Shown: piece by piece, positions 16,542 to 25,010 of the stretch
Position numbering within the stretch: position 1 is the first letter of the stretch
Layout: the number at the start of each line of letters is the position of its first letter
NCBI RefSeq assembly: GCF_014873755.1
Contig: NZ_JADBEG010000001.1
Location: forward strand, 5,749,501 to 5,813,500
Source of the DNA: Amycolatopsis lexingtonensis
GTDB lineage: Bacteria > Actinomycetota > Actinomycetes > Mycobacteriales > Pseudonocardiaceae
Length of the DNA stretch: 64,000 nucleotides
Direction of reading: 5' to 3'
The notes under the pieces: model-generated
Database searches by the model: none
What the model saw: the letters and a program-made list of their open reading frames with translations, nothing else
Told to the model about the DNA's origin: nothing
Made by a program: the position numbers and the translations under genes

Positions 16542-16951
16542 CCACGTCCTTTCCCCACCGGGGTTTTCCACCACCGGAGCCGCCCAAGTTAGTCACACGT
16601 TTACGGCCCGACAACCGTACATTGTTCGATTCATCCGGGTGGCCTCACCCTGGCCCGGTTTGTCGCCGATTCGGCCCAGTTCGCACCTCCCGGACCGCGG
16701 CGTTCACTGCGCCCGGCAACCGGCATTTCCCCTTACGAGCTGGGCACTTCCCGACCGGGTGACGGCCGCACACCCGGGGTGACCAAGCCTCCGCCGCCGG
16801 GTGGCGGAAATGGCGAAGCCCGCCGCGTCAATCGACCCCGGTGACCCGATCGTGGCATTGTGCGGTGGCACGGCGTTGCTATGTTGATTTCGCGACTTTC
16901 GCTTGACCGCGCGAATTTGGCTCCGACGCGAATGATGGGTGGTTTTTCGTT
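16542..16951 (+). promoter_or_regulatory. Intergenic region with candidate promoter of the encapsulin operon
   Basis: No gene is visible in these 410 bases. The best promoter candidate for the encapsulin operon is TTGTGC (16858-16863), 16 bases, TATGTT (16880-16885), about 70 bases before the GTG at 16952. The segment 16870-16950 is more AT-rich than its surroundings. The ribosome-binding site is weak (GGGTGG). The opposite end should hold the DUF4239 promoter but no convincing hexamers were found. Confidence 0.35.
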
Positions 16952-18355
16952 GTGACTGTCACCGACCCGGTGGAATCCGAGCAGGCACCCCTGAGCCTGG
17001 GCCGGGCCGCCGCCCGCACACTGGCGACGACAACCAAGTCCGTCCCCCAGATGCAAGGCATCTCCACCCGCTGGCTGCTCAAAGCCCTCCCCTGGGTCGA
17101 CGTCGCCGCCGGCTCCTACCGCGTCAACCGCCGCCTCTCCTACTCCGTCGGCGACGGCCGCGTCACCTTCACCACCACCGGCGCCACCGTCCGCGTCATC
17201 CCACCCGAACTCGGCGAACTCGCCCCCCTACGCGGCTACGACAACGAAGACGTCCTCACCGAACTCGCCGGCCGGTTCACCCAGCAGCACTACGACCCCG
17301 GCGACGCCCTCGTCGAATTCGGCTCCCCCGCCGACCAGGTCTTCCTCATCGCCCACGGCAAAATCACCAAAACCGGCACCGGCGCCTACGGCGACCACAC
17401 CGTCCTGGGCACCCTCGCCGACGGCGACCACTTCGGCGAAACCACCCTCACCCACACCGACGGCATCTGGGAATTCACCGCCAAAGCCGTCACCGCCTGC
17501 ACCGTCCTCACCCTCCCCCGCGCCGCCTTCGACGACGTCCTCACCCGCGCCGAAACCCTGCAAGCCCACCTGGAGTCCTACCGGGCACGGGGGTCGGCGG
17601 CCAGCAACGACCACGGCGAAGCCGAAATCTCCCTCGCCTCCGGCCACGACGGCGAACCCCACCTGCCCGGCACCTTCGTCGACTACGACACCCAACCCCG
17701 CGAATACGAACTCTCCGTCGCCCAAACCGTCCTGCGCGTGCACTCCCGCGTCGCGGACCTCTACAACCAGCCGATGAACCAGATCGAACAACAACTCCGC
17801 CTCACCGTCGAAGCCCTCCGCGAACGCCAAGAGCACGAGCTGGTCAACAACACCGACTTCGGGCTGCTGCACAACGCCGACTTCGCCCAGCGCATCCCCA
17901 CCCGCACCGGCCCACCCACCCCCGACGACCTCGACGAACTGCTCACCCTGGTCTGGAAAGACCCCGGGTTCTTCCTCGCCCACCCCGCCACCATCGCCGC
18001 GTTCGGCCGCGAATGCACCAAAGCCGGCATCTACCCCGCCTCCGTCGACCTGGGCGGGCACCAGGTCCCCGCCTGGCGCGGGGTCCCGATCCTGCCCTGC
18101 AACAAGATCCCGGTCTCGGACACCCGTACCAGCTCGATCATGCTGATGCGCACCGGGGAGCAGGCCCAGGGTGTGGTCGGGCTGCACCAGACCGGGTTGC
18201 CGGATGAGTACCAGCCGGGGCTGAACGTGCGGTTCATGGGCATCAGCGAGCAGGCCATCATCTCCTACCTGGTCTCGGCCTACTACTCCGCCGCGGTGCT
18301 GGTCCCGGACGCGCTGGCGGTGCTGGAAAGCGTCGAACTCGGCCGGGAGAGCTGA
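16952..18355 (+). CDS. Family 2B encapsulin shell protein, first copy
   Basis: 467 aa from GTG. The N-terminal arm contains [20 protein letters not shown] and [11 protein letters not shown], hallmarks of family 2 encapsulins. Residues about 85-210 are the inserted cyclic-nucleotide-binding-like domain ([35 protein letters not shown]). The HK97-fold shell domain resumes at about 240 ([79 protein letters not shown]). Family 2B shells self-assemble into icosahedral compartments around terpenoid enzymes. The phosphate-binding cassette keeps Gly162-Glu163 but lacks the usual Pro-Arg-Ala. The second shell gene follows after 2 bases. Confidence 0.93.
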   Translation: MTVTDPVESEQAPLSLGRAAARTLATTTKSVPQMQGISTRWLLKALPWVDVAAGSYRVNRRLSYSVGDGRVTFTTTGATVRVIPPELGELAPLRGYDNEDVLTELAGRFTQQHYDPGDALVEFGSPADQVFLIAHGKITKTGTGAYGDHTVLGTLADGDHFGETTLTHTDGIWEFTAKAVTACTVLTLPRAAFDDVLTRAETLQAHLESYRARGSAASNDHGEAEISLASGHDGEPHLPGTFVDYDTQPREYELSVAQTVLRVHSRVADLYNQPMNQIEQQLRLTVEALRERQEHELVNNTDFGLLHNADFAQRIPTRTGPPTPDDLDELLTLVWKDPGFFLAHPATIAAFGRECTKAGIYPASVDLGGHQVPAWRGVPILPCNKIPVSDTRTSSIMLMRTGEQAQGVVGLHQTGLPDEYQPGLNVRFMGISEQAIISYLVSAYYSAAVLVPDALAVLESVELGRES

Positions 18356-18357
18356 CC

Positions 18358-19746
18358 GTGACCCTCACCGACGAACCGTCGGTGCAGCTGTCCCTCGGGG
18401 TTGCCGCGGCGCGGACCCTGGCCACCACCACCAAAACCCGCCCGCAGATGCGGAGCATCACCCCCCGCTGGCTGCTCTCGCAGCTGCCGTGGGTCGAGGT
18501 TCCCGCGGGGAGTTACCGTGTCAACCGGCGCCTGACCTACACCCTCGGTGACGGGAAACTCTCCTTCTACACCACCGGCACCCGCGTCCACGTCGTGCCC
18601 GCCGAACTCACCGAACTCGCCCTCCTGCGCCACTTCAGCGACGAGGCCGCGTTGGGGGCGCTGGCGGAGGCGTTCGAGCAACGCGAATACGACCCCGGCG
18701 CGACCCTGTTCACCGAGGGCAGCCCGCTGGACATGGTGGTGCTGATCGCGCACGGGAAAGTCACCCGTCACCGCACCGGCCCCTACGGCGACGAGGCCGT
18801 CCTGTCCACCGCCACCGACGGCGACCACCTCGGCGCCGACCTCCTCACCCGTGACGACGCCACCTGGGACTTCACCGCCCGCGCCGCCACCCGCGTCATC
18901 GCACTGGTGTTGCCCGCCCCGGTGTATGCGCGGCTCAACGGGCGGCTGGAATCGTTGCGCACCCACGTCGCCGAAGCAGCTACCCGGCCGCGGAAGCCGC
19001 AGAACACCAAAGGCGAAGCCAGCATCGACCTGACCGCCGGGCACGACGGGGAACCGCTGCTGGCCGGGACCTACGTCGACTACGACCCCGCACCCAGGGA
19101 GTACGAGCTAGCGGTCGCGCAGACCGTCCTGCATGTCCACAACCGGGTCACCGACCTCTACAACCAGCCGCACAACCAGCTCGAGCAACAACTTCGGCTG
19201 ACGGTGGAAGCGTTGCGGGAACGCCAGGAACACGACCTGATCAACAACACCGACTTCGGGCTCCTGCACAACGCCGGACTCAAACACCGACTCACCACCC
19301 GCAGCGGCCCACCGACACCGCTGGACATGGACGATCTGCTGTGCCGGCGGCGGAAAACCAAGTTCTTCCTCGCCCATCCGCGGGCGATCGCCGCGTTCGG
19401 GCGGGCCTGCACCGCCCACCGGGTCTATCCGGACACCGCCGTGCTGGACGGGAAACGCGTGAACGCCTGGCGCGGGGTGCCGATCCTGCCCTGCGACAAG
19501 ATCCCCGTCACCGACACCGGAACCACCTCGATCCTCGCGATGCGCACCGGGGAAGACGACGCCGGGGTGATCGGGTTGCGGCCCAAGGAACTCCCCGACC
19601 AGCACCAGCCCGGGTTGAACGTGCGGCTGATGGGGACCGGCGACCGTGCCGTGACCTCCTACCTCGTCTCCGCCTACCACTCCGCCGCCGTGCTCGTCCC
19701 CGACGCGCTCGGCGTGCTCGACGACGTGGAGGTCGGGCTCGCATGA
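18358..19746 (+). CDS. Family 2B encapsulin shell protein, second copy
   Basis: 462 aa from GTG, 2 bases after the first shell gene. It is a clear paralogue with the same domain order: arm ([20 protein letters not shown]), nucleotide-binding-like insert (about 80-210, [20 protein letters not shown]), linker, and shell domain ([63 protein letters not shown]). The nucleotide-binding cassette is more eroded than in copy one: GDHLGADLL has Ala160 in place of the conserved Glu. Tight coupling suggests both subunits are made in a fixed ratio for a mixed shell. Its stop overlaps the synthase start (ATGA). Two separate single-component shells remain possible. Confidence 0.93.
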   Translation: MTLTDEPSVQLSLGVAAARTLATTTKTRPQMRSITPRWLLSQLPWVEVPAGSYRVNRRLTYTLGDGKLSFYTTGTRVHVVPAELTELALLRHFSDEAALGALAEAFEQREYDPGATLFTEGSPLDMVVLIAHGKVTRHRTGPYGDEAVLSTATDGDHLGADLLTRDDATWDFTARAATRVIALVLPAPVYARLNGRLESLRTHVAEAATRPRKPQNTKGEASIDLTAGHDGEPLLAGTYVDYDPAPREYELAVAQTVLHVHNRVTDLYNQPHNQLEQQLRLTVEALRERQEHDLINNTDFGLLHNAGLKHRLTTRSGPPTPLDMDDLLCRRRKTKFFLAHPRAIAAFGRACTAHRVYPDTAVLDGKRVNAWRGVPILPCDKIPVTDTGTTSILAMRTGEDDAGVIGLRPKELPDQHQPGLNVRLMGTGDRAVTSYLVSAYHSAAVLVPDALGVLDDVEVGLA

Positions 19747-20753
19747 CGACGATGGACGCACGTACCGCGGCCCGTCCCCTCGCCGACGTCCTCGCGTGGA
19801 GCAAGGGGCTGGTCGACCCGGCGCTGCGCGCCACCGCGGACCGGCTGCCGGAGGTGATGCGGCGCGTGGCCGGCTACCACTTCGGCTGGTGGGACGCCCA
19901 GGGCACGCCGTCGGTGGCGGACGGCGGCAAGGCACTGCGGCCCGCGCTGGTCCTGCTGTGCGCGGAGGCGGCGGGCGGCGATCCGGCGGACGCCCTGCCC
20001 GCGGCCGTCGCGGTGGAGCTCGTGCACAACTTTTCGCTGCTGCACGACGACATCATGGACGGCGACACGACCCGCCGTCACCGCCCGACGGCGTGGACGG
20101 TGTTCGGCACCGGCCCCGCGGTGCTCGCCGGGGACGCGTTGCTGAGCCTGGCGTTCGAGGAACTCACCCCCGACGGCGCGAAGCTGCTGTCCCAGGGCGT
20201 ACTCGCGCTGTTGGAAGGCCAGGCCGCCGATCTGGACTTCGAGCAGCGCGACGACGTGACGCCCCCGGAGTGCGTCCGGATGGCCACCGGCAAGACGGCG
20301 GCCCTGATCGGCGCGGCCTGCGAACTCGGCGCCCACCACGGCACCCGGGCCCCGGACCCGTTCGGCGCGTTCGGCCGCGCGGTCGGCCTGGCGTTCCAGC
20401 ACGTCGACGACCTGCTCGGCATTTGGGGCGACCCCGCCGAAACGGGCAAGCCGGTGTACTCGGACCTGCAGAACCGCAAGAAGTCCCTCCCGGTGGTGAC
20501 GGCCCTGTCGTCGGGCACCGAGGCGGGTGCGGAACTGGCGTCCCTCTACGACGGCACGGATCCCTTGGACGACGCGGCCCTGACCCGCGCGGCTTCGCTG
20601 GTGGAGTCCGCGGGCGGCCGCCAGTGGAGCCAGGCCCAGGCGTCGGCGCTGGTGGCGAAGGGACTTCGGGAGCTGGCATCGGTCAACCCGGTCCCCCGCC
20701 CGGCGGCGGAGCTGGCCGCACTGGCGCGGCTGATCACGACCCGGACGCACTGA
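19743..20753 (+). CDS. Polyprenyl diphosphate synthase, likely encapsulin cargo
   Basis: 336 aa. All prenyl-elongating motifs are present: GGKALRP (61-67), first Asp-rich motif DDIMD (102-106) followed by [10 protein letters not shown], and second motif DDLLGIWGD (222-230). Phe97, five residues before the first motif, is the position where a bulky residue limits chain length, so a short product such as FPP or GGPP is inferred. It condenses IPP with allylic diphosphates. The start overlaps the second shell stop by 4 bases, giving strong translational coupling. Polyprenyl transferases are a known cargo class of family 2B shells. The N-terminus ([20 protein letters not shown]) is short, with no long disordered loading segment. 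Confidence 0.93.
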   Translation: MTTMDARTAARPLADVLAWSKGLVDPALRATADRLPEVMRRVAGYHFGWWDAQGTPSVADGGKALRPALVLLCAEAAGGDPADALPAAVAVELVHNFSLLHDDIMDGDTTRRHRPTAWTVFGTGPAVLAGDALLSLAFEELTPDGAKLLSQGVLALLEGQAADLDFEQRDDVTPPECVRMATGKTAALIGAACELGAHHGTRAPDPFGAFGRAVGLAFQHVDDLLGIWGDPAETGKPVYSDLQNRKKSLPVVTALSSGTEAGAELASLYDGTDPLDDAALTRAASLVESAGGRQWSQAQASALVAKGLRELASVNPVPRPAAELAALARLITTRTH

Positions 20754-20772
20754 GAACACGGGAGGAATGGCT

Positions 20773-20870
20773 CGGCGCGCGGGTTGGGCGCGCCGACGGG
20801 GTAGCACGTGCGGTCGGCGCGGCCGCACGTGCGAGCGGCCCGGCCCAGGCGACGGGGTGCCGCCTGGGCC
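20773..20870 (+). terminator. Three consecutive hairpins after the encapsulin operon
   Basis: Stem 1 CGGCGCGC/GCGCGCCG (20773-20795), stem 2 GCACGTGCGG/CCGCACGTGC (20804-20832), stem 3 GGCCCAGGCG/CGCCTGGGCC (20842-20870). All are perfect. None has a T-run. They separate the synthase gene from the converging CapA gene. Confidence 0.65.
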
Positions 20871-20935
20871 GCGCCGACGCGCGAAGTCAACGAGGCTGCA
20901 TCCCGCCGCAGTGGCGAAGCCCGGCCCCGCCCACG

Positions 20936-22060
20936 TCACTTGCCCGGGCGGGTCAAGCCGTCCTTGTCCGCGGCCAAGCTCAGGATGTTCTTGTCCGTGT
21001 CCGACAGAGCCTTCGTGACCTGCGCCGATACCGGAGCAGTCGACAAGTCGACCAGCCGGATCGGATCGTCCAGCTTGATCAACGTAGGCACATACTCCGC
21101 CTTGTCGACCTTCCACCGATCCCCGTCACGCACGAACCGGAACCGCGCCGCCGCCCCCTCCTCGGTGTCGCCGCGAGGCTCGGAATGCCGGGCGATGCTG
21201 TTGCCCAGCCCATAAGCCACCCACTTGTCGCCGAGCTTCTCGAACGGCTGGACCACGTGGGCGTGGTGACCGATGATCAAGTCGACGTCGTCCGACGCCA
21301 GGATCTTCTTGGCCTGCGACCGCTGCTCCGCCGTCGGCTCGTGCTGGTACTCGACACCCCAGTGCAGGCTCGCGATCACGACCTGCGCCCCCGCCTCGCG
21401 CGCCTTGCGCGCCGCCGACAGGACGTCGTCCACGTCGATCTGGTTGGCCAACCACGGCTTGCCGGCCGGGACCTTGATGCCGTTGAAGCCGAAGGCGTAC
21501 GACACCTGCGCCACCTTGACGCCGTGGACGTCCATGATCAGCGGTTTCGCCGCTTCCGCCGCCGACCGCGCCGAGCCGGTGTGCTTGATGCCGGTGGCGT
21601 CGAGCTTGTCCAGCGTCCGCTTCACCCCGTCGGCGCCCTGGTCGATCGTGTGGTTGGACGACGTCGAGCACGTGTCGTAGCCGGTGTCCTTGAGCGCGTC
21701 CGCTATCTCCGGCGGCGCGCTGAACGACGGATACCCGCTGTAGGGCCCGCCTTCCGGCGCCAGCGGCGTCTCGAGGTGGCAGATCCCGAGGTCGGCGCCG
21801 GAGATCAGCGGCTTGATCCCGGCCAGCAGCGGCCGGTAGTCGATCTTGCCGCCGCCGTCGGCCTGTGCCTGCTCGGTCAGCGCCGGGTGGATCAGGACGT
21901 CGCCGGTCGCGACGACGCTGAACGAACCGTCCGGGGCCGCGGCCGACGATGACGCCGTCTCCGGGAACGGTGTCGGGGCCGGGCCGGATTGCGGCGGGCT
22001 GCTGCAGCCGGCCACCAGGACGGCGAGCCCGGCGAGCGCGGCGACGCGGTGCTTCGTCAT
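20936..22060 (-). CDS. CapA/PgsA-like metallophosphoesterase lipoprotein
   Basis: 374 aa from the ATG at 22060, which has an AGGAGGGGACCG ribosome-binding site. The signal peptide ends in lipobox VLVAGC. The body is a CapA (calcineurin-like) domain: FSVVATGDVLIHPALTEQAQ, GADLGICHLETPLAPEGGPY, DTCSTSSNHTIDQGADGVKR, VVIASLHWGVEYQHEPTAEQ and IIGHHAHVVQPFEKLGDKWV. In Bacillus, CapA homologues take part in poly-gamma-glutamate capsule handling; in actinobacteria the role is unsettled and no capB/capC genes are here. It is divergent from the sugar transport operon. Confidence 0.88.
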   Translation of the reverse strand: MTKHRVAALAGLAVLVAGCSSPPQSGPAPTPFPETASSSAAAPDGSFSVVATGDVLIHPALTEQAQADGGGKIDYRPLLAGIKPLISGADLGICHLETPLAPEGGPYSGYPSFSAPPEIADALKDTGYDTCSTSSNHTIDQGADGVKRTLDKLDATGIKHTGSARSAAEAAKPLIMDVHGVKVAQVSYAFGFNGIKVPAGKPWLANQIDVDDVLSAARKAREAGAQVVIASLHWGVEYQHEPTAEQRSQAKKILASDDVDLIIGHHAHVVQPFEKLGDKWVAYGLGNSIARHSEPRGDTEEGAAARFRFVRDGDRWKVDKAEYVPTLIKLDDPIRLVDLSTAPVSAQVTKALSDTDKNILSLAADKDGLTRPGK

Positions 22061-22287
22061 CGGTCCCCTCCTGATGTCGTCCGGCCATCCTGCCAGCCGG
22101 GCGAAACCGGCAGAGACGGCATCCCGGTCATCGACAACTCCCACCACAGTCGACAACACCGATCAGAACATTCGCACAGGACAAAACCGGACAACGCGCA
22201 GCCCAGCAGGGAAAAAATACGATAAATGACCCCTGCTAATGCCACGATGCAACTACGGAGAGTAGGTCTCGCTCCGCTAACTGCGCC

Positions 22288-22321
22288 TTGACGCTCCACG
22301 AACGGGTGTTTTGTAATACCA
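22288..22321 (+). promoter_or_regulatory. Promoter with overlapping FadR-type operator for the sugar ABC operon
   Basis: TTGACG, 18 bases, TGTAAT gives a good sigma-70-type promoter 60 bases before the ATG at 22378. TTGTAATACCA (22311-22321) covers the -10 and fits the FadR-subfamily GntR consensus T-N-GT-N3-AC-N-A exactly. The operon's last gene (26048) encodes a FadR-type regulator. The rest of the 317-base divergent gap is AT-richer (AAAAAATACGATAAATGA) with AGCAGGG/CCCTGCT flanks; no other gene is seen there. Confidence 0.6.
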
Positions 22322-22377
22322 GTCACTCGGAAGTAACCGAGCCGCAACACTCGTCCCCGGTCCCATGGGAGCACTCG

Positions 22378-23403
22378 ATGTCCACATACCCGCACAGGTC
22401 TCGGACCTGGAGCGCTGTTGGTTGTTGTTTGATTTCCGGTGTCCTGATGGCTTCGTGCTCCTCCGGCAAAGACACGGCGGCACCGCAGCAGCAGGCTCCG
22501 GCCACCGGCAAGATCACGCTGTACTACCTGCAGAAGCAGGGTGACCAGCAGTACTTCGTCGAGCAGGCGCAGGGGGCACAGGAGAAGGCGAAGGAGCTCG
22601 GCGTCGAGCTCAAGGTCGTCAACCTCGGCCAGGACGCCAACAAGGCGATCACCGAACTCGACGCCGCGGTCGCCCAGGGCGCCAACGGCGTCGCCATCGT
22701 CGTGCCGGACCAGGCCATCGGCCCGCAGGTGATCGACAAGGCCAAGAGCGCGGGCATCCCGCTCATCGCCTCCGACGACGTCATCAAGGACGGGACCGGC
22801 GCGAAGGCCCCGTTCGTCGGCTTCAACGGCAGCCAGATGGGCGACTCGGTCGGCACCGAGGCCGGGAAGCTGTTCAAGGCCGCCGGCTGGACCGCCGCCG
22901 ACACGAAGATCATCAGCGCGTACAAGCAGGATCTCACCGTCTGCACCGACCGCGTCAACGCCGCCAAGGCCGCCTTCCAGAAGTCCGGCGGCGCGGACGT
23001 CCCGGTGATCGACGTCGGCACCGACAACTCCCCCGTCGACGCGCAGAACCGCTCCGGCGCGGTGATCGGCTCCAACCCGGGCGTCAAGCACTGGGTCGTC
23101 TGGGGTTGCAACGACGAGAACGAAACCGGCGTCGTGACCGCGCTGGCCAACTCCGGCGTGCAGGCGAACAACATCATCGGCGTCGGGCTCGGCGCGTACC
23201 TCACCTGCAAGGACTGGGCCGCGGGCAAGGACACCGGCAACAAGTCCGCGCTCTACATCTCCGGCGCCGAGGTCGGCCGCTCGGCGATCCAGGTGCTGGT
23301 GGACAAGGTGAAGAACGGCAAGGAGCTGCCCGCGGAGACGATCGCGAAGACCACGATCGTCAACAAGGACAACTACAAGCAGGCCGGCGTCAACTGCACC
23401 TGA
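22378..23403 (+). CDS. Arabinose-type sugar ABC substrate-binding lipoprotein
   Basis: 341 aa. The signal peptide ends at a lipoprotein Cys (VLMASC). The type-1 periplasmic fold has ITLYYLQKQGDQQYFVEQAQ, GANGVAIVVPDQAIGPQVID, SAGIPLIASDD, PGVKHWVVWGCNDENETGVV and ANNIIGVGLGAYLTCKDW. These segments parallel E. coli AraF (VKHWL, NDs, ADIIGIG, and a closing DNFKE/DNYKQ segment), so L-arabinose or a similar sugar is the best guess. It opens a four-gene operon with an ATPase, permease and regulator. Start chosen by the GGGAG site 7 bases upstream. Arabinan side chains of pectin would fit the neighbouring glycosidases. Confidence 0.88.
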   Translation: MSTYPHRSRTWSAVGCCLISGVLMASCSSGKDTAAPQQQAPATGKITLYYLQKQGDQQYFVEQAQGAQEKAKELGVELKVVNLGQDANKAITELDAAVAQGANGVAIVVPDQAIGPQVIDKAKSAGIPLIASDDVIKDGTGAKAPFVGFNGSQMGDSVGTEAGKLFKAAGWTAADTKIISAYKQDLTVCTDRVNAAKAAFQKSGGADVPVIDVGTDNSPVDAQNRSGAVIGSNPGVKHWVVWGCNDENETGVVTALANSGVQANNIIGVGLGAYLTCKDWAAGKDTGNKSALYISGAEVGRSAIQVLVDKVKNGKELPAETIAKTTIVNKDNYKQAGVNCT

Positions 23404-23410
23404 CCGAACT

Positions 23411-23450
23411 CCCGGACCCGGCACTTTCACGTGAAAGTGCCGGGTCCGGG
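23411..23450 (+). terminator. 40-base perfect palindrome inside the sugar operon
   Basis: A loopless perfect inverted repeat: 20-base arms meet at CAC|GTG, with CCCGGACCCGGCACTTTCAC as the left arm. It lies between the binding-protein stop and the ATPase start. It may act as a partial terminator or RNA-stabilising hairpin that lets more binding protein be made than transporter. Confidence 0.7.
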
Positions 23451-23471
23451 CTCGACCGCCGAAGGGCGACC

Positions 23472-25010
23472 ATGTCCTCCTCTTCACCCGCGCTCGCCGT
23501 CGAGGGCATCGGCAAGCGCTTCTCCGGGGTCACCGCCCTCGACGACGTCTCGCTGGAGTTCCGCGCCGGCGAAGTCCTCGCGCTGATGGGCGAAAACGGC
23601 GCCGGGAAGTCGACGCTGCTGCGCGTCCTCTCCGGCGACCAGGGCCCCGACGACGGCCGGCTCCTCCTCGACGGCACCGAGGTCGCGTTCGACACCCCGC
23701 GCGCGGCGATGGCCGCCGGGGTCCGCGTGATCTACCAGGAACCCGAGATCATCCCGCACGTTTCGGTGGCGGAGAACGTCTTCGTCGGCGAACTCCCCGC
23801 GAAGGGCCGGGTCTTCAACCGCCGCACGCTCTTGAAGGCCACGCACGACGCCCTCGTCGAGTACGGCTTCGAGGGCGTGCTCAACCCGGCCACGCTGGGC
23901 GTCGCGCTCTCCGCCGCGCAGCGCCAGCTCGTCGAGATCCTGCGCGTGCTCACCGCGGCCACGCCGCCGAAGGTGATCGCCTTCGACGAGCCGACGTCGT
24001 CGCTGTCGGAGCACGAGGTCGAGGCGCTGTTCCGGCTGATCGGGCGGCTGCGCGACAGCGGGGTCGCGGTCGTCTACGTCTCGCACCGGATGAAGGAGAT
24101 CTTCCAGCTCGCCGACCGCGTCGCCGTGCTGCGCGACGGCAAGCTCGTCGGCGTCCAGCAGGTCGCCGAGACCGACGAGCCCGGCCTGGTCCGGATGATG
24201 ATCGGCCGCGACCTCTCGGCGCTGGAGCGCCGCGTCACCCAGGACACCGGCGACGTCGTGCTCAAGCTCGACGACGTCACGACCGACGACGTCACCGGCA
24301 TCTCGCTGCAGGTGCGCGCGGGCGAGGTCGTCTGCCTGGCCGGGCTGGTCGGCGCCGGGCGCTCGGAGCTGGCCCGCGCGATCGTCGGCGACCTGCCGAT
24401 CCGGTCCGGGACGGTGGAACTCGCCGGGAAGCGCCTTCGCGCGCACAACCCGGGTGACGCCGTGAAGGCGGGCATCGGCTTCGCGCCCGAAGAGCGCAAG
24501 ACGGACGCGTTGCTGATGCAGCGGTCCGTGCGCGACAACATCTCCATCTCGGTCCTGGACCGCCTTCGCCGCTTCCGCGTCGTGAAGCGCGCGAAGGAAC
24601 GCGCGCTCGTCGAGGAGTACGTGCGCGAGCTTCGCGTGCGAACGCCGTCGATGGAGCAGGAAGTCCGGAAGCTCTCCGGCGGCAACCAGCAGAAGGCCGT
24701 CCTCGCGCGCTGGCTCGCGCGGCGGCCGAAGCTGCTGATCCTCGACGAGCCGACGCGCGGGGTCGACGTCGGCGCGAAGGCCGAGATCTACCGGATCATC
24801 GACGGCCTCGCCGCGGAAGGCATCGCGCTGCTGGTCATCTCGTCCGACCTGCCCGAGGTGCTGACGCTCGCCGACCGCATCCTCGTGATGCGCGCCGGGC
24901 GCCTGGCCGGTGAGATCGGCCGCGAAGAAGCGACCGAGGAAGCCGTGCTGACCCTCGCCATCCCCGAAACCGAACCAGCCGTGGAAGAAGCCCAGGAGAT
25001 CGGCGCATGA
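23472..25010 (+). CDS. CUT2 sugar ABC transporter ATPase (AraG/RbsA type)
   Basis: 512 aa with two ABC domains, the layout of RbsA/AraG/XylG. N-half: Walker A GENGAGKSTLL, degenerate signature LSAAQRQ, Walker B VIAFDEPTSSLSE. C-half: degenerate Walker A LVGAGRSELARAI, intact signature LSGGNQQKAVLARWL, Walker B LLILDEPTRGVDVGAK. Complementary degeneration of the two sites is normal in this family. It powers import through the 25007 permease, whose start overlaps this stop by 4 bases. Confidence 0.93.
   Translation: MSSSSPALAVEGIGKRFSGVTALDDVSLEFRAGEVLALMGENGAGKSTLLRVLSGDQGPDDGRLLLDGTEVAFDTPRAAMAAGVRVIYQEPEIIPHVSVAENVFVGELPAKGRVFNRRTLLKATHDALVEYGFEGVLNPATLGVALSAAQRQLVEILRVLTAATPPKVIAFDEPTSSLSEHEVEALFRLIGRLRDSGVAVVYVSHRMKEIFQLADRVAVLRDGKLVGVQQVAETDEPGLVRMMIGRDLSALERRVTQDTGDVVLKLDDVTTDDVTGISLQVRAGEVVCLAGLVGAGRSELARAIVGDLPIRSGTVELAGKRLRAHNPGDAVKAGIGFAPEERKTDALLMQRSVRDNISISVLDRLRRFRVVKRAKERALVEEYVRELRVRTPSMEQEVRKLSGGNQQKAVLARWLARRPKLLILDEPTRGVDVGAKAEIYRIIDGLAAEGIALLVISSDLPEVLTLADRILVMRAGRLAGEIGREEATEEAVLTLAIPETEPAVEEAQEIGA

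Noticed and set aside
16952..19746. Reading the two HK97-fold proteins as a prophage capsid
   Set aside because: There is no portal, terminase, protease, tail or integrase gene nearby, and the nucleotide-binding insert and prenyl synthase neighbour fit family 2B encapsulins instead.
20754..20935. A terpene cyclase or methyltransferase completing a 2-methylisoborneol-type locus
   Set aside because: The gap after the synthase holds only hairpins and the next gene is a CapA-like lipoprotein on the other strand.
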